Source: Litoreibacter ascidiaceicola (GTDB lineage Bacteria > Pseudomonadota > Alphaproteobacteria > Rhodobacterales > Rhodobacteraceae). Taken from it: a stretch of 64,000 nt of DNA. The position numbers and the translations under genes are program-made. The notes under the pieces are model-generated. The model had not been told where the DNA came from. It did not search any database and was given only the letters and a program-made list of their open reading frames with translations. This document shows, piece after piece, positions 16,852 to 26,028 of the stretch (the first letter of the stretch is position 1; every line of letters begins with the position of its first letter). The stretch spans positions 1-64,000 of the forward strand of contig NZ_FQUV01000008.1 in the NCBI RefSeq assembly GCF_900129235.1. The letters run 5' to 3'.

Positions 16852-17991
16852 CTACCGTGGCATAGGGTTGGTCGCCGCCTTATAAGGCGCCCAGTCGGTT
16901 ATCTCGGGGTAATACATCGCCCGCCATTTCCGGACACGCGGGTTCATAATGCGACGATAGATCGGCGGAACCATCGCGGCCATTGTCATAACGGGGTATC
17001 CGTAGGGCAGCTGTGGCGCGTCTTCTTCGGTGTAGTTCTGTAGGAGCGGAAAGCGGCGGTCAGGCTTGTAGTGGTGGTCGGAATGACGCTGCAGGTTGAT
17101 GAGTAGCCAGTTTGACGCTTTGTGGGCGGCGTTCCACGAATGACGCGGCTGAACATGCTCGTACTTGCCGTCACCCAAGTGCTTTCGGGTCAGCCCATAG
17201 TGTTCAATGTAGTTGACCAACTCCAACTGCCAGATGGCAACGTAGGCCTGAAATACGAAAAGCCCGAGACCAACCCAACCACCAAGCAGAAATGCGAGTA
17301 TCAGCATCCCGAGTTGCAACACGGCATAGCGATAGAATGGGTTGCTGAAATCCGTCGCGGGTAGGTTCTTGCGGGCGAGCATCGCTTTCTCCGCCCCCCA
17401 TGCCGACTTGATGCTTTGGCGTAGGACGCGTGGAAAGAACCGGTGGAAACCTTCGTTATATCGGGCAGTCACCGGGTCTTTGGGCGTAGCCACATAGCGA
17501 TGATGCGTTAGCAGGTGTTCCGAACGGAAATGAGAATACAGCACTGACGACAAAAGAAGGTCACCCAGCCATCGCTCCAACTTGTTTTTCTGGTGCATAA
17601 GCTCGTGGCTGTAGTTGATGCCGATCGTTCCGGAGATGATCCCAACACCGAAGAAAAGCGCGATCTGCTCGCCGCCGGATAGATGATCTGCGCGGGTTGC
17701 GTAGGCGATCATCCCAAAGATCAGAATGAACTGTAGCGGAAACCACATCATGGTGATTGCGCGATACCAAAACAGATCGTCCTCGGTCGTGTCCAGATCG
17801 GCATTGTCGAGGTTTAGGCCAATGATCGCGTCCAGAATCGAGAACATTCCCCACCCGTAAACGGGAAGCAGTATCAGCCACCACCCACCCTGAGACGCGC
17901 CAATCAGGGCCAAAGGGATCATGAGCAGAGAAAGCCAAAACGGCACTGCCGCGCTGAATTTCGAGACCTCGGTCGTGGTCAGAGTTGTCAT
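16852..17991 (-). CDS. alkB: AlkB-type membrane alkane 1-monooxygenase
   Basis: A non-heme diiron membrane hydroxylase that would oxidise medium- or long-chain n-alkanes at the terminal carbon using O2 and electrons from rubredoxin. The diagnostic motifs appear in order: HELMH (first His box), EHLLTHH (second), NYIEHYGL (the HYG motif) and LQRHSDHH (third). Six hydrophobic segments are visible. ATG at 17991 has AAAGGTG eight bases upstream, so the longer frame starting at 18054 is not used. No rubredoxin, rubredoxin reductase or regulator lies nearby, and the first box has HELMHQ rather than the common HELSHK. A related fatty-acyl hydroxylase is an alternative. Confidence 0.85.
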   Translation of the reverse strand: MTTLTTTEVSKFSAAVPFWLSLLMIPLALIGASQGGWWLILLPVYGWGMFSILDAIIGLNLDNADLDTTEDDLFWYRAITMMWFPLQFILIFGMIAYATRADHLSGGEQIALFFGVGIISGTIGINYSHELMHQKNKLERWLGDLLLSSVLYSHFRSEHLLTHHRYVATPKDPVTARYNEGFHRFFPRVLRQSIKSAWGAEKAMLARKNLPATDFSNPFYRYAVLQLGMLILAFLLGGWVGLGLFVFQAYVAIWQLELVNYIEHYGLTRKHLGDGKYEHVQPRHSWNAAHKASNWLLINLQRHSDHHYKPDRRFPLLQNYTEEDAPQLPYGYPVMTMAAMVPPIYRRIMNPRVRKWRAMYYPEITDWAPYKAATNPMPR

Positions 17992-18050
17992 GGTGCACCT
18001 TTGCGGGTCTGCGTTGGTCGGGCTAAGAGTACTGCGATATTCAACGGTAC

Positions 18051-19103
18051 TCAATTCTGCTCAAAGCGGTGTTTTGCCACGTCGAAAACCTTCCGCATAA
18101 CCGTCGGAAGGTCTGACGGGCGGAAAGATTGATGCGGGATAAACACTCCCTTGTCTGGTGGAGTATCCACCTGCGCAGTCATCACGTCGAGGATCAGATG
18201 AAAGTGGGTAAACGTGTGGCGGACTTCGATACCTGTAGGCTCCCAAGAAGTTTGAACAGGTGGTGCAGGGGATGGCTCGTCAGTCCAGTCGGACCCTGGC
18301 CAGCCCAACATTCCACCCAATAGACCTTTGTTCGGGCGCGTCTCAAGCAACCAGTCCCCTTTGGAATTTCGCAGAACATAAGCGACGCCGCGGCGGGTTG
18401 GCTTTGCTTTCTTGGCAATTTTTCGAGGAAGCTCGGGCGCAAAGCCCGATGCGTGCCCTTCACACCCGTCGCGCCACGGACAAATTCCACATGCGGGTTT
18501 TTTGGGGGTGCAGATCGTCGCACCCAGATCCATCACCGCTTGAGCGTAGTCTCCAGCCCGTTCGCGCGGTGTTAGAGCCTGTGCCAGCTCCATCAATTCT
18601 GGTTTTGCGGTCGGTAGGGGCGTTTCAACTGCGTGAATTCGCGCCATCACGCGCTCCACGTTGCCGTCCAGAACGGTTTCCGGAAGGTCGAATGCAATCG
18701 ATGCGATCGCGGCCGAGGTGTAAGGCCCAATCCCCGGAAGCGCCTGCAAGCTGTCGCGGTTACTGGGAAACACACCTCCATGCTCGGTGGCTACGACCCG
18801 GGCGCATTTGAGTAGGTTGCGGGCGCGTGCGTAGTAGCCAAGACCTGCCCATGCGGCCATCACTTCTGGGTCGTCGGCGGCAGCAAGATCAGCGACCGTC
18901 GGCCAAAGATTGGTGAACTTTACGAAATAGTCCTTCACGGCTGCTACGGTTGTTTGTTGTAACATCACTTCGCTAAGCCAAATGCGATAGGGGTCAGGCA
19001 TGACGCCGCGCGCGCGGTCCTGAGGCGCAACGCGCCACGGCATGTCGCGGGCGTGCTGGTCGTACCACGCAAGAAGTGTGCCGGAAGTGACAGGTTCACG
19101 CAA
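18051..19103 (-). CDS. mutY: A/G-specific adenine glycosylase MutY
   Basis: Removes adenine mispaired with 8-oxoguanine in base-excision repair. The HhH-GPD glycosylase domain contains SEVMLQQTT, a helix-hairpin-helix (ALPGIGPYTSAAI) and the catalytic Asp in DGNVERVMAR. The iron-sulfur cysteines are C-x6-C-x2-C-x5-C (CTPKKPACGICPWRDGC). The C-terminal ~120 residues are the Nudix-like domain that reads 8-oxoG. Length 350 is normal. It is divergent from the DciA-like gene, an order common in Rhodobacterales. Confidence 0.95.
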   Translation of the reverse strand: MREPVTSGTLLAWYDQHARDMPWRVAPQDRARGVMPDPYRIWLSEVMLQQTTVAAVKDYFVKFTNLWPTVADLAAADDPEVMAAWAGLGYYARARNLLKCARVVATEHGGVFPSNRDSLQALPGIGPYTSAAIASIAFDLPETVLDGNVERVMARIHAVETPLPTAKPELMELAQALTPRERAGDYAQAVMDLGATICTPKKPACGICPWRDGCEGHASGFAPELPRKIAKKAKPTRRGVAYVLRNSKGDWLLETRPNKGLLGGMLGWPGSDWTDEPSPAPPVQTSWEPTGIEVRHTFTHFHLILDVMTAQVDTPPDKGVFIPHQSFRPSDLPTVMRKVFDVAKHRFEQN

Positions 19104-19165
19104 AGTTTATACCCTTCTCAGGTCGCTTTTGTCTGACACCACGACGGCGAGGCGTTAAGTTATCG

Positions 19166-19741
19166 GTGCAACCTAAGGCAAAAACCGTGACTCGCAAGCA
19201 GGCACCATATTCCGCACCTACAACCAAGGCGCGCCCGACTTACCGTCGGCGCGGCTCCAAGGGGTTTTCGGCCATGTCTGGCTTCCTTGACGGACAAATC
19301 CGTCAGGCGGGTGAAAAACGTGGATTTGCTGTCATGCGTTTGCTGACTCATTGGAGCGAGATTGTCGGCGACGACACTGCCAAGATGGCCCATCCAGTTG
19401 ACGTAGGCTATGGACGCGAAGGGTTCGGGGCCACATTGACCGTCCTGTGCTCAGGGTCTAGCGCCCCGTTAGTGCAACAGATGCTTCCGCAAATTCGCGA
19501 GAAGGTGAATGCATGCTACGGCTATTCGGCGATTAGCCGCGTTCGGATTACCCAGACCGCGCCCGTTGGGTTTAGCGAGGGGCAAATGTCGTTCACGGCG
19601 GCGACTAAGCAAAGGGCGGCACCCCCAGAACATGTGATTTCCGCCAGCAAAGAACTAGCTAGCAATGTAGAAAGCGATGGCTTGCGCCGCGCATTGGAAC
19701 AACTTGGCCAAAATGTTATGGCCCGTAAATCGAACACCTGA
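19166..19741 (+). CDS. DUF721/DciA-like protein
   Basis: A 191-residue protein of the DUF721 family. The N-terminus is basic and unstructured (TRKQAPYSAPTTKARPTYRRRG). The domain follows: LLTHWSEIVGDDTAKMAHPV, a TVLCSGSSAPLVQQMLPQI strand-helix, and YGYSAISRVRITQ, a KH-like fold. DciA loads the replicative helicase DnaB in bacteria lacking DnaC, and DUF721 proteins are its relatives; whether this short form does so is inferred. GTG is used as start. It ends 16 bases before the dsbA start, so the two genes probably share an mRNA. Confidence 0.78.
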   Translation: MQPKAKTVTRKQAPYSAPTTKARPTYRRRGSKGFSAMSGFLDGQIRQAGEKRGFAVMRLLTHWSEIVGDDTAKMAHPVDVGYGREGFGATLTVLCSGSSAPLVQQMLPQIREKVNACYGYSAISRVRITQTAPVGFSEGQMSFTAATKQRAAPPEHVISASKELASNVESDGLRRALEQLGQNVMARKSNT

Positions 19742-19757
19742 GAAGGAATACAAGCAG

Positions 19758-20411
19758 ATGAACCGCAATATCCTGATCGCCATTGTTGGCATCCTTGCTT
19801 TCGGTCTGGGCGCTTTCGTGCTGACGGGGAATTCCCCGGAGCCGGTTACGCCACTGAACGCACAAACGGCTGATGCCGGCGATATCGACACGTCAAGCGT
19901 CAAGGAAATGGCAATTGGTGACGCAGATGCGCCAATTACCTTGATCGAGTACGCGTCTTTCACCTGCCCGCATTGCGCGACCTTCCACCAGAATGTCTTC
20001 AAGCAGTTGAAGAAGGACTATGTAGATACTGGCAAAGTGAAATTCGTGTTCCGTGAAGTCTACTTTGATCGCTACGGCCTATGGGCTGGCATGGTTGCAC
20101 GCTGTGGTGGCGGAATGCGGTACTTCGGAATTACCGACCTGATTTTCGAACACCAAAGAGAATGGGCACAGGGCGAACCTGCTCAAATCGCGGGCAATCT
20201 TCGCAAGTTCGGCAAGCAAGCCGGTTTGGACGATGAAACCCTTGATGCTTGTATGACCGATGGCGACAAAGCAGCGGCCATGACGGCTGTTTACCAGAAG
20301 AACGCTGAGGCAGACGGTATCCGGTCCACGCCTTCCTTGGTGATCAATGGCAAGCTTCATGAAAACATGAGCTACGATGATTTGAAAAAGATCCTCGACG
20401 CCGAGCTTTAA
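19758..20411 (+). CDS. DsbA-family thiol:disulfide oxidoreductase
   Basis: A 217-residue periplasmic thioredoxin-fold protein held by an N-terminal signal or anchor (NILIAIVGILAFGLGAFVL). The active site is CPHC (FTCPHCATFH), followed by an inserted helical domain and the cis-proline loop STPSLVING. AGAAGGAATAC precedes the ATG. Length and the EYASFTCPHC opening match the alphaproteobacterial DsbA/BdbD-like group that introduces disulfides into exported proteins. It ends two bases before the convergent lpxK stop. Confidence 0.9.
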   Translation: MNRNILIAIVGILAFGLGAFVLTGNSPEPVTPLNAQTADAGDIDTSSVKEMAIGDADAPITLIEYASFTCPHCATFHQNVFKQLKKDYVDTGKVKFVFREVYFDRYGLWAGMVARCGGGMRYFGITDLIFEHQREWAQGEPAQIAGNLRKFGKQAGLDDETLDACMTDGDKAAAMTAVYQKNAEADGIRSTPSLVINGKLHENMSYDDLKKILDAEL

Positions 20412-20413
20412 GC

Positions 20414-21391
20414 TTAGAACAGTCTGGTCAGTGCTGTATCCAGCGCTGACCAATCCTCGATTTCCAACCGAACAGGCACCGCTAAAACTTTTGCCCGGAA
20501 TTCATCTGGCAAACGGGTTGCGTCTTTTTCTGTGGTCACCAATTGAGCACCCAAAAGCCGCGCTTCGCTCTCAAGCCGCGTCATCAAGGCCTGCGACAAG
20601 GGCTGATGGTCTTCAAGTGCTTCGGATTTCACAAGTTCGGCCCCAAGCTCCTGAACCGTTGCAAAAAACTTTTGGGGGTGGCCAATTCCGGCGAAGGCAA
20701 GAACACGACTGCCTTGCCAGTCCATACCGGTTTGAAGTGGCGTCAGATGCCCTTGCAAATGCGGGCAGGGAGGACGACCCCAAGTTTGCACGAAGTGACT
20801 TTGGGCTTTCTTTGGTCCAATACTCAGCAGTAAGTCGGCGCGCGAAAGCCCCGTCTCAATTGGCTCCCTCAATGGCCCTGCAGGCAGAACCTTTCCATTG
20901 CCAAACCCGCGAGACGCATCCACCACGACAATCGCCAGATCTTTATGCAACGCAGGATTTTGAAACCCGTCGTCCAGAATAATAGCATCCGCGCCACTTT
21001 GAACGGCCAGTTTCGCGCCTTGGCTGCGGTCCGGTGAAACCCATGTCGGCGCAAAGGCAGCAAGCAACAGAGGCTCGTCCCCGACATCTGCCGCGCGGTG
21101 GATGCGTTCGTTGACCTGCACTGCTGACGTCACTGACCCGCCATACCCGCGCGACACAATATGGGGGGTGTGCCCCATCTCTTGCAGTCGCTGTGCCAGC
21201 GCAATCACGGTGGGCGTCTTTCCCGTCCCGCCTGCGTTAATGTTGCCGACGCAAACTACCGGCACGTCCAGCTTCAATGGGGTTCCTTTCGCCAAACGGC
21301 GTGCCGTGCCCGCCGCGTAAATTGCGCCAAGCGGGGATAGCAGCGTCGATCTAAAGCCGGGTGGGCGATACCAGAAGCGGGGTGGCTGCAT
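20414..21391 (-). CDS. lpxK: tetraacyldisaccharide 4'-kinase LpxK
   Basis: Phosphorylates the 4' position of the lipid A disaccharide at the inner membrane, the sixth step of lipid A synthesis. The P-loop is in NINAGGTGKTPTVIAL (residues ~52-67), with further family stretches HIVSRGYGG and ADAIILDDGFQNPALHKD. Length 325 is normal. Its ATG immediately abuts the waaA stop codon (one-base overlap), so the two are translated from one mRNA. Together they complete the Kdo2-lipid A core, the inner leaflet precursor of the outer membrane. Confidence 0.95.
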   Translation of the reverse strand: MQPPRFWYRPPGFRSTLLSPLGAIYAAGTARRLAKGTPLKLDVPVVCVGNINAGGTGKTPTVIALAQRLQEMGHTPHIVSRGYGGSVTSAVQVNERIHRAADVGDEPLLLAAFAPTWVSPDRSQGAKLAVQSGADAIILDDGFQNPALHKDLAIVVVDASRGFGNGKVLPAGPLREPIETGLSRADLLLSIGPKKAQSHFVQTWGRPPCPHLQGHLTPLQTGMDWQGSRVLAFAGIGHPQKFFATVQELGAELVKSEALEDHQPLSQALMTRLESEARLLGAQLVTTEKDATRLPDEFRAKVLAVPVRLEIEDWSALDTALTRLF

Positions 21392-22683
21392 CAGGCTCTC
21401 TCCGCTTTGCGATCAAGCGCGGCGATTATTTCGACAAATGCCGCCTCAGCTGCCTGCGCACCTTGGCTGCTGATCTCCCAGGCGGCGTGGGCCATTGCTG
21501 CAGATCGGTGAGGCTCAAGTAGTTCAATCACGGCCTGGCCCAAGCTTGGCGCATCTGTGACCAAGCGCGCGCCTCCTGCTTCATCGAGACGGTCATACAC
21601 ATCCTTCGCATTTGCCACATGCGGGCCATGCAAAATGGCGGAGCCAAGTGCAGCAGGTTCATACGGGTTGTGACCGCCGATTTCTGCAAGCGACCCACCA
21701 AGAAAATTCATGGGGGCGATGCGATACCAAAGCCCCATCTCGCCCAGAGTATCGGCGATGTAGATGTCCATCACAGCATCGGGTTCTGTAGCTTCCGACC
21801 GCAAAGCAACCCGCCAGCCGGATTTGCGTAACATCTCAGCAATCGCCGGACCACGTTCGGGGTGTCGAGGAGCGATAATCAGCAACAACCGCGGCGCGGC
21901 ACGACGGGCGAGGCGTTGTGCTTCGGCGGCAATTTCATCCTCGCCGGGGTGGGTAGAGGCTGCAAGCCATACCGGGCGCGTTTCAAGCGCCGCAGATATC
22001 TTTTCGCGTTCTTTCTCGTCATGCGGCAAGGCACCGCTGCTCTCTTTGAGAGACCCATTAATACGCACCTTAGTCGACTGAGCTCCAAGGCGCAGAAGGT
22101 GTTTGGCAGTGATCCTGTCTTGAGTAAGAAACAGGTCAAACTTGCCAAGAAGCGCACCGGCGGTCCCGCGTAACCAAAGCCACTTTTTGTAGGAGTCGTG
22201 CGACATGCGAGTATTGAGCGAAATCATCGCAATCCCGCGCGCGCTCGTTTCGCATATTAGCGAGGGCCATAGCTCGCTTTCTGTCCAAACAGCGACGTCC
22301 GGCTTCCAGTGATCAAGAAAGGATTCAACAAACGGCCGCGCGTCCAGTGGAACAAATTGGTGAATGGTCTGATCGGGAAGTCGTGACCCTAGCAAATCAG
22401 CAGAACTGCGGGTGCCTGTGGTGATCAGCACATTCAAGTCGGGTCTTTCGTCGATCAAGGAATCGATGAGGTCCAGCAACGAAAGGGACTCCCCGACCGA
22501 AGCGGCATGAAACCAGATCAGCTCGCCGCGCGGGCGCGGTTGCGAGGCAATGCCTCGTCGCTCGTTGATACGATCGGAGTCTTCTTTTCCATCGGCCAAG
22601 CGGGAGGCCAGCTTGCGATTGGCAAGCGGAACCATCCAGCGGGACGCCGTCAGATAAAGTGCCAGCATTGGTGAGAACGCCAT
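21391..22683 (-). CDS. waaA: 3-deoxy-D-manno-octulosonic acid (Kdo) transferase WaaA
   Basis: A GT-B glycosyltransferase that adds Kdo to lipid IVA at the inner membrane. The N-terminal membrane anchor is followed by GELIWFHAASVGES (the catalytic Glu region), a TGTRSSADLL stretch and, in the C-terminal half, HPGEDE, APRHPERG and the donor-site motif NFLGGSLAEIGGHNPYEPA. Length 430 is typical. It lies between DUF4170 and lpxK in the conserved Rhodobacterales lipid A cluster. Confidence 0.95.
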   Translation of the reverse strand: MAFSPMLALYLTASRWMVPLANRKLASRLADGKEDSDRINERRGIASQPRPRGELIWFHAASVGESLSLLDLIDSLIDERPDLNVLITTGTRSSADLLGSRLPDQTIHQFVPLDARPFVESFLDHWKPDVAVWTESELWPSLICETSARGIAMISLNTRMSHDSYKKWLWLRGTAGALLGKFDLFLTQDRITAKHLLRLGAQSTKVRINGSLKESSGALPHDEKEREKISAALETRPVWLAASTHPGEDEIAAEAQRLARRAAPRLLLIIAPRHPERGPAIAEMLRKSGWRVALRSEATEPDAVMDIYIADTLGEMGLWYRIAPMNFLGGSLAEIGGHNPYEPAALGSAILHGPHVANAKDVYDRLDEAGGARLVTDAPSLGQAVIELLEPHRSAAMAHAAWEISSQGAQAAEAAFVEIIAALDRKAERA

Positions 22684-22704
22684 CGCGGGGCCTGTATGGT
22701 CGAG

Positions 22705-22950
22705 TTAGCTACCGAGCTCTTCTGTCGGTGATGCTTCGGTCTTTTCGTCGCGCAGGCGGTGGATATGCGCAATGAAATATCGCATGTGCGCGTTATCGAC
22801 TGTCTTTTGCGCTTCAGACTTCCATGCATCGTAAGCAGTGGCGTAGTCTGGATACATTCCGACGATGTGGATGTCCTTGACGTCTTTGAAGGCGTTCTTT
22901 GTCGGGTCGACAAGTTCGCCGCCGAAAACAAGGTGAAGGCGCTGGGTCAT
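22705..22950 (-). CDS. DUF4170 family protein
   Basis: An 81-residue protein of the DUF4170 family, almost always found just upstream of waaA in Rhodobacterales and relatives. Recognisable stretches are HLVFGGELVDP, VGMYPDYATAYDAWK and YFIAHIHRL. It has no signal peptide and is probably cytoplasmic. The function is unknown; the constant link with Kdo transferase suggests a role in LPS assembly or its control. It is the third gene downstream of pmbA in an apparent cluster. Confidence 0.88.
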   Translation of the reverse strand: MTQRLHLVFGGELVDPTKNAFKDVKDIHIVGMYPDYATAYDAWKSEAQKTVDNAHMRYFIAHIHRLRDEKTEASPTEELGS

Positions 22951-23018
22951 GAGGGTAGCTCCGGTGTTACTTAGAATTGCGGCGACAATAGGCGATGGCT
23001 CTGGGTAGCAACAGGGGC

Positions 23019-23810
23019 TTATTGAGGCTCCGGTTGGCGAATGCGGGCCTGCAGGGCTTTGTGCAGTATCGGGCCAGCCGCATGGCAGCCTTTGGTCTTC
23101 GGATGCGGGTTGTTAAAAGCCAGCGGGCTGTCATGGCGGTCGGTCACGGTTCCACCTGCCTGCCGCACGATCAGATCACCCGCAGCGATGTCCCATTCCC
23201 AGCAATCGCGCAGTGTGAGCATTGCGTCGTAGCGCCCTTGCGCAACCAAGCAGAGGCGATAGGCCAAAGACGGGCGAAACTTGCGTTGCACCGGTGGAAC
23301 GTCACCAATCCAGTGCTCAGGCCGCATATTTGGCTTGGTCGCTAGGACCGTCGCTCCATCTAGATCAGGTCGGGATGAAGTGACGATATCCTCGCCATTT
23401 AGGGTTGCGTGGCCGGACTCTGTGGCTGCGAACAGCAAATCCATCATTGGGACATAAACCACCGCGGTGGTGATCCGGCCGTTCTCCGCGATCGCAAGAG
23501 AGTGAGAAAAATGACGTTCCCCAGCAATAAACGCGCGAGTGCCGTCGATTGGATCAACGATAAACACGCGGTCGCGTGACAATCTGGCGCTGTCATCCTC
23601 GGTTTCTTCGGACAGCCATCCGTAGGTCGCACGGGCGGCCAACAGATCGGTTCTCAGCATTTCGTCGATAGCCAGATCGGCCTCGGTTACGGGGCCAGCA
23701 TTCCCTGCCTTATCCCACACCTCGGGTGACGCGTTGAAGAACTTGCGCGCGATATCTCCACTGGCCCGCGCGGCATCAATCAGTAGCTCTAGGTCATCAG
23801 TCGCCGGCAA
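23019..23810 (-). CDS. 3'(2'),5'-bisphosphate nucleotidase / inositol-monophosphatase-family protein (CysQ-like)
   Basis: A 263-residue member of the Li+-sensitive phosphatase superfamily. The metal motifs are SEETEDD, VDPIDGTRAFIAG (the D-P-I-D-G-T motif followed by R-A-F rather than T-N-F) and a late CWEWDIAAGDLI. The DGTRAF variant is typical of CysQ-like 3'-phosphoadenosine-5'-phosphate phosphatases rather than of inositol or fructose phosphatases. Its start overlaps the end of pmbA by 14 bases. The enzyme would recycle PAP from sulfate assimilation or sulfation, but specificity is inferred. Confidence 0.85.
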   Translation of the reverse strand: MPATDDLELLIDAARASGDIARKFFNASPEVWDKAGNAGPVTEADLAIDEMLRTDLLAARATYGWLSEETEDDSARLSRDRVFIVDPIDGTRAFIAGERHFSHSLAIAENGRITTAVVYVPMMDLLFAATESGHATLNGEDIVTSSRPDLDGATVLATKPNMRPEHWIGDVPPVQRKFRPSLAYRLCLVAQGRYDAMLTLRDCWEWDIAAGDLIVRQAGGTVTDRHDSPLAFNNPHPKTKGCHAAGPILHKALQARIRQPEPQ

Positions 23811-25143
23811 GGATTAACCCTTCAACAAGAAGGCTGGGAACAACGCGCGACAGGTGAGCTCGGGCATCGTTGGCCGGTTGAATCCGTGGCAACATGTCTA
23901 GCAGGTTGCCCGCGACAGTGCATTCGTTGATCGCATATTGAGGCTCGCCGTTTTCAACCCAGATACCTGACGCACCGCGTGAATAGTCACCTGTATTTGG
24001 ATTGATCGTCGATCCGATCATCGAGGTAATCCAAAGTCCGGTTCCCATCTCTTTCATCAAGTCCTGCAGGCTGCGATCCCCTTGCGTAAGCGCGATGTTG
24101 GACACCGATGGGCCGGGCGGTCCAGAGGTTCCACGTGACGCGGAGGCTGTGCTTTCCAAGCCCAGCTTGCGGGCATTGGCAAGGTCCAGTGTCCAGCTTT
24201 GCAAAACCCCGTCCCGCACGATGTCACGCGGTGCCGTGGGAAGTCCTTCGCCGTCAAACGGCTTGGAGCCGGAAATGCGAGGGCGGTGGGGATTCTCGGT
24301 AATCGAAAGGCCCGACGGCAAAATCTGCTCACCCAGTTTCCCCATTAACCAAGAGGAACCTCGCGCGATCATTGATCCGTTTGACGCGACAAGAAGATGG
24401 CCGATAAGCGAGGATGCAATACGCTCGTCAAAAATCACGGGGTATGATCCGGTTTTTGGGCGGCGGGCACCAGCGCGGGCAATTGTGCGCTCCGCTGCGA
24501 TGCGTCCGACATCTTCAGCACTGGGCAACTCGTTCTGGAAAATCCGGCTTTCGCCAAAATAGTCGCGCTCCATTGCGCTTCCTTCGCCCGCAATGGCCAC
24601 ACAAGAAAGGCTGCGACTTGATCTGCGGTATCCACCCGAAAACCCGTTGGACGTTGCAAGGTGAATGCGTCGACGACCATAACCGGCAGATGCAGACTGA
24701 ACCTGATTAATGCCATCCTGCGCCAAGGCAGAGGCTTCCGCACGCTTGGCATCATCTTCCAATTCCGCCGCTTTGGGTTCGGCTGTTGGATCAAAAAGCT
24801 CTAGCGCATCAACATCCCAACCTTTGGCAAACTGAGATGGGTCCGCGAGGCCGATATAAGGATCCTCCGGCGCTTCCTTCGCCATAGCAACGGCACGTTC
24901 TGCCATTGTGGTCAAAGTAGCATCGTCGAACAGAGAGGACGAAACAACGGCCTGTCTCTGGCCAATCATCACGCGCAGACCGATATCTATGCCCTCGGAG
25001 CGTTCGGCATGCTCCAGCTTCCCGCCAAGCACATCAATGGACACCGAAGTCCCGTCAACGGCCATCGCGTCCGCGCTATCGGCACCAGCCTTTCGGGCGG
25101 CAAGTAGCATGCGGTCGGTCAGGGCAGACAGGTCTTGGGACAT
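23797..25143 (-). CDS. pmbA: metalloprotease-related protein PmbA/TldD family
   Basis: A 448-residue member of the TldD/PmbA family. PmbA (TldE) pairs with TldD to form a heterodimeric zinc protease that degrades unstructured peptides such as microcin precursors and CcdA. Typical stretches are VLGGKLEHAERSEGID near the start, GIDIGLRVMIGQRQAV, DEYGS-equivalent ATSNGFSGGYRRSS, and a glycine-rich C-terminal core (GASGIWVENGEPQYAINEC, NTGDYSRGASG). The zinc site is in TldD, not PmbA, so this half is probably non-catalytic alone. No tldD is seen in the window. Confidence 0.93.
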   Translation of the reverse strand: MSQDLSALTDRMLLAARKAGADSADAMAVDGTSVSIDVLGGKLEHAERSEGIDIGLRVMIGQRQAVVSSSLFDDATLTTMAERAVAMAKEAPEDPYIGLADPSQFAKGWDVDALELFDPTAEPKAAELEDDAKRAEASALAQDGINQVQSASAGYGRRRIHLATSNGFSGGYRRSSRSLSCVAIAGEGSAMERDYFGESRIFQNELPSAEDVGRIAAERTIARAGARRPKTGSYPVIFDERIASSLIGHLLVASNGSMIARGSSWLMGKLGEQILPSGLSITENPHRPRISGSKPFDGEGLPTAPRDIVRDGVLQSWTLDLANARKLGLESTASASRGTSGPPGPSVSNIALTQGDRSLQDLMKEMGTGLWITSMIGSTINPNTGDYSRGASGIWVENGEPQYAINECTVAGNLLDMLPRIQPANDARAHLSRVVPSLLVEGLILAGD

Positions 25144-25272
25144 GGGAGAGCTCCGGTAAATCTACACGTGGACGTAGTCTTGTGAGCGGGGGCTTGCAAG
25201 GCGGCATGGCAAGGATTGCTTGCAACTTCGTCGTCGGGTGGGTCAGATAGCGCAAGTTTTTTGGAGAGTTCC

Positions 25273-26028
25273 ATGGTTGATCTTACGGGAAAAACAGCGC
25301 TGATCACCGGCGCTAGCAGAGGCATCGGGGCAGATACCGCACGCATAATGGCTGCCGCTGGCGCGCATGTTGTACTGCTCGCAAGAAGCACGCGTGATCT
25401 GGAAGTGCTGGCGGCTGAGATCGGGGCGCAGGCGATTGTTTGTCCCGCAGATGTTGCCAGCTACGACGATTGGTCCAAGGCCGTGACGGTTGCCATGGAG
25501 CAAACCGGCCGCATCGACATATTGGTGAATAATGCCGGCCTGATCGACCCCATCTCGCGATTGGAAAACAGCGACCCGAAGGAATGGGCCAGACTGATCG
25601 ATGTGAATCTCAAAGGTGTCTACTACGGCGTGAGATCAACATTGCCGACGATGCTATCCCAGAGTTCAGGGACAATTTTAAATATCAGCTCCGGTGCGGC
25701 GCACGGGCCGATGGAGGGGTGGAGTGCCTATTGTTCATCAAAAGCCGGTGCCGCCATGCTGACACGCTGCATTCATAAAGAGCATGGCGATGCGGGTATC
25801 CGCGTTATGGGGCTTTCGCCGGGCACGGTCGCGACTGAAATGCAGGTGAAAATCAAGGAAAGCGGTATCAACCCGGTAAGTGAGTTGGACCCGTCCGTGC
25901 ATATTCCGGCTGAATGGCCCGCCAAGGCGTTGCTGTGGATGTGTAGCGCGGATGCGGACGCGTTCTTGGGTGAAGAAGTCTCGCTGCGTGACGAAGATGT
26001 TCGTCGGCGGGTGGGCCTTGGAGAATGA
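25273..26028 (+). CDS. short-chain dehydrogenase/reductase
   Basis: A 251-residue classical SDR. The NAD(P)-binding TGASRGIGAD motif is near residue 12, NNAG near 88, the catalytic Ser in LNISSGAAHG and the YCSSKAG active-site Tyr/Lys follow in order. GGAGAG precedes the start MVDLTGKT. It overlaps the next gene by four bases (ATGA), so it and the crotonase form a two-gene operon. The pairing suggests 3-hydroxyacyl or 3-oxoacyl chemistry, but the substrate is not evident. Confidence 0.9.
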   Translation: MVDLTGKTALITGASRGIGADTARIMAAAGAHVVLLARSTRDLEVLAAEIGAQAIVCPADVASYDDWSKAVTVAMEQTGRIDILVNNAGLIDPISRLENSDPKEWARLIDVNLKGVYYGVRSTLPTMLSQSSGTILNISSGAAHGPMEGWSAYCSSKAGAAMLTRCIHKEHGDAGIRVMGLSPGTVATEMQVKIKESGINPVSELDPSVHIPAEWPAKALLWMCSADADAFLGEEVSLRDEDVRRRVGLGE

